Source: an uncultured Ruminococcus sp.
GTDB lineage: Bacteria; Bacillota; Clostridia; Oscillospirales; SIG627
NCBI GenBank assembly: GCA_902796545.1
Contig: CADBPF010000114.1
Span: 1 to 34,173, forward strand
Direction: 5' to 3'
DNA length: 34,173 nucleotides
A program made the position numbers and the translations under genes. Shown here piece after piece: positions 33,262 through 34,173 of the stretch. The notes beneath the pieces are model-generated. The model was not told where the DNA came from. It did no database searches and worked only from the letters and a program-made list of their open reading frames with translations. The stretch's first letter is position 1, and every line of letters begins with the position of its first letter.

Positions 33262-34065
33262 TCACAGCTGCCCGCGCACGCTGTTCAGCGCGCTTTTTTC
33301 CAGTCGGCTCACCTGCGCCTGGCTGATCCCGATCTCGCGGGCGACCTCGACCTGCGTCTTTTGTGCGAAATAGCGCAGATCGATGATCCTGCGTTCGCGC
33401 TCGGACAGCTTTTCCAGCGCGTTTTGCAGGCTTAAAGATTCGATCAGCGATTCCGTGGTGTTTTTCGTGTCTTTGATCTGATCGATCAGGCTCGCGGTAT
33501 CGTCCGCGTCGGAATAGATCGGATCAAAGAGGCTTACGGGCGCGACCACGGCGTCGAGCGCGTCGGAGACCTCGCGCAGGCTCACGGGGCGCGCGTCCGG
33601 ATCGTCGGCGGTGCGTTCGTTGAGCGCCTTTGTGATCTCCTCGATCGTCGCTTCCCTGCCGAGGCGCGCGGACAAGTCTTCTTTTTCGTGCAGGGCGCGG
33701 TACGCCAGATCGCGCACCGAGCGGCTCACGCGGATCAGGTTGTTGTCCCGCAGATAGCGCCGCACCTCGCCGAGAATCATGGGAACCGCGTACGTGGAAA
33801 ACAGCACGTTTTGCGATAAATCGAAGTGGTCGATCGCCTTGATAAGCCCGATGCAGCCGACCTGAAACAGATCGTCCGGGCTTTGGTTCTTGCGCGAAAA
33901 GCGCTGGATCACGCTCAACACGAGCCTTAAGTTCCCGCAGATGAGTTCTTCTCTGGCGCGCCCGTCGCCCGCCGCCGTCAAGCGCAGAAGCCGGTTCATC
34001 TCCTCTTGCGTCAATACCGGCAAAAGCGCCGTGTTCACGCCGCAGATCTCCACTTTCTGATACAT
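33262..34065 (-). CDS. sigG: RNA polymerase sporulation sigma factor SigG
   Basis: 267 residues from ATG 34065 with GGAGGG upstream. The N terminus MYQKVEICGVNTALLPVL has the K-V-E-I-C-G-V block that marks SigG and separates it from SigF. Region 2 contains GNLRLVLSVIQRF, DDLFQVGCIGLIKAIDHFDL and FSTYAVPMILGEVRRYLRDNN. Region 3 includes IRVSRSVRDLAYRAL and region 4 ends TQVEVAREIGISQAQVSRLEK. It drives late forespore gene expression. sigG usually follows spoIIGA-sigE; the hairpin at the window edge fits the end of such an upstream gene. Its leader has a σG-like motif. Confidence 0.97.
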   Translation of the reverse strand: MYQKVEICGVNTALLPVLTQEEMNRLLRLTAAGDGRAREELICGNLRLVLSVIQRFSRKNQSPDDLFQVGCIGLIKAIDHFDLSQNVLFSTYAVPMILGEVRRYLRDNNLIRVSRSVRDLAYRALHEKEDLSARLGREATIEEITKALNERTADDPDARPVSLREVSDALDAVVAPVSLFDPIYSDADDTASLIDQIKDTKNTTESLIESLSLQNALEKLSERERRIIDLRYFAQKTQVEVAREIGISQAQVSRLEKSALNSVRGQL

Positions 34066-34086
34066 GCCGATCCCTCCGTACGTGGA

Positions 34087-34116
34087 AAGTATCGGCAAGT
34101 ACAAAAACTCTCATAC
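34087..34116 (-). promoter_or_regulatory. Possible σG/σF-type promoter of sigG
   Basis: On the minus strand GTATG (34116-34112), an 18-base spacer and GATACTT (34093-34087) resemble the forespore consensus GHATR-N18-CATHHTA. The first element matches fully and the second at 5 of 7 positions. It lies 22 bases before the sigG start codon and beyond the upstream terminator. No σA promoter is seen here. Confidence 0.45.
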
Positions 34117-34130
34117 GAGGAAAAAAGTGT

Positions 34131-34166
34131 AAAAAAACGCCCTGCAGCGATCAGCTGCAGAGCGTT
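34131..34166 (-). terminator. Terminator of an upstream gene outside the window
   Basis: On the minus strand AACGC-TCTGCAG pairs with CTGCAG-GGCGTT around a short loop with one mismatch, followed by seven T (34137-34131). It separates the unseen upstream gene from sigG. Confidence 0.8.
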
Positions 34167-34173
34167 ATTCCGG

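Overview
The window looks like chromosome from an anaerobic, spore-forming member of the Clostridia (Firmicutes). The coding sequence is GC-rich, ribosome binding sites are AGGAGG-like, and the right end carries the sporulation sigma factor sigG. It also holds a two-iron desulfoferrodoxin and a minimal SufC/SufB pair, both typical of anaerobes. No rRNA, tRNA, CRISPR array, transposase or phage gene was seen. Coding is almost entirely on the plus strand up to 14946 and entirely on the minus strand from 15004 to the end. A hairpin at 14961-14991 separates the two halves. REGION 1 (1-14946, plus strand) is the unusual part. It holds the tail of an exported TasA/camelysin-like protein, a second small exported protein, and a 1560-residue exported protein with six tandem ~100-residue modules. 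The two proteins whose N termini are visible carry SipW-cognate-type signal sequences. Three divergent SipW-like (Ser-His-Asp) signal peptidases are interleaved with these genes. Between peptidases 2 and 3 lie a membrane-anchored McrB-type AAA+ ATPase and a DUF2357-like partner without a visible nuclease domain. A 76-residue coiled-coil protein and a membrane-bound EAL phosphodiesterase with a dead GGDEF domain follow. I read this as a surface-fibre or matrix export locus with a dedicated AAA machine and probable c-di-GMP turnover. The combination is the best candidate here for an undescribed system. REGION 2 (15004-17084, minus) is a sufC-sufB-desulfoferrodoxin operon with its own near-consensus promoter: iron-sulfur assembly plus superoxide reduction. 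REGION 3 (17196-22754, minus) has an M29 aminopeptidase, two lipoproteins (one with a cyclophilin-like domain), and an SGNH/AlgJ-like plus MBOAT O-acyltransferase pair. Each member of that pair is broken by one frameshift: a 1-base loss in a G run and an 8-bp tandem duplication. REGION 4 (22805-30425, minus) reads cdaR/pucR-like regulator, ftsE, ftsX, EnvC-like M23 peptidase, S41 peptidase homologue, greA, lysS. The S41 protein has lost both its catalytic Ser and Lys and is probably a pseudoprotease. LysRS carries a C-terminal Trbp111/EMAP-type tRNA-binding domain. The regulator's promoter is bracketed by two near-identical 12-bp repeats 40 bp apart. REGION 5 (30673-34065, minus) has two tandem CapA-type lipoproteins with overlapping genes, then sigG. 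The CapA promoter overlaps the 3' end of sigG. The last bases hold the terminator of an upstream gene lying outside the window.
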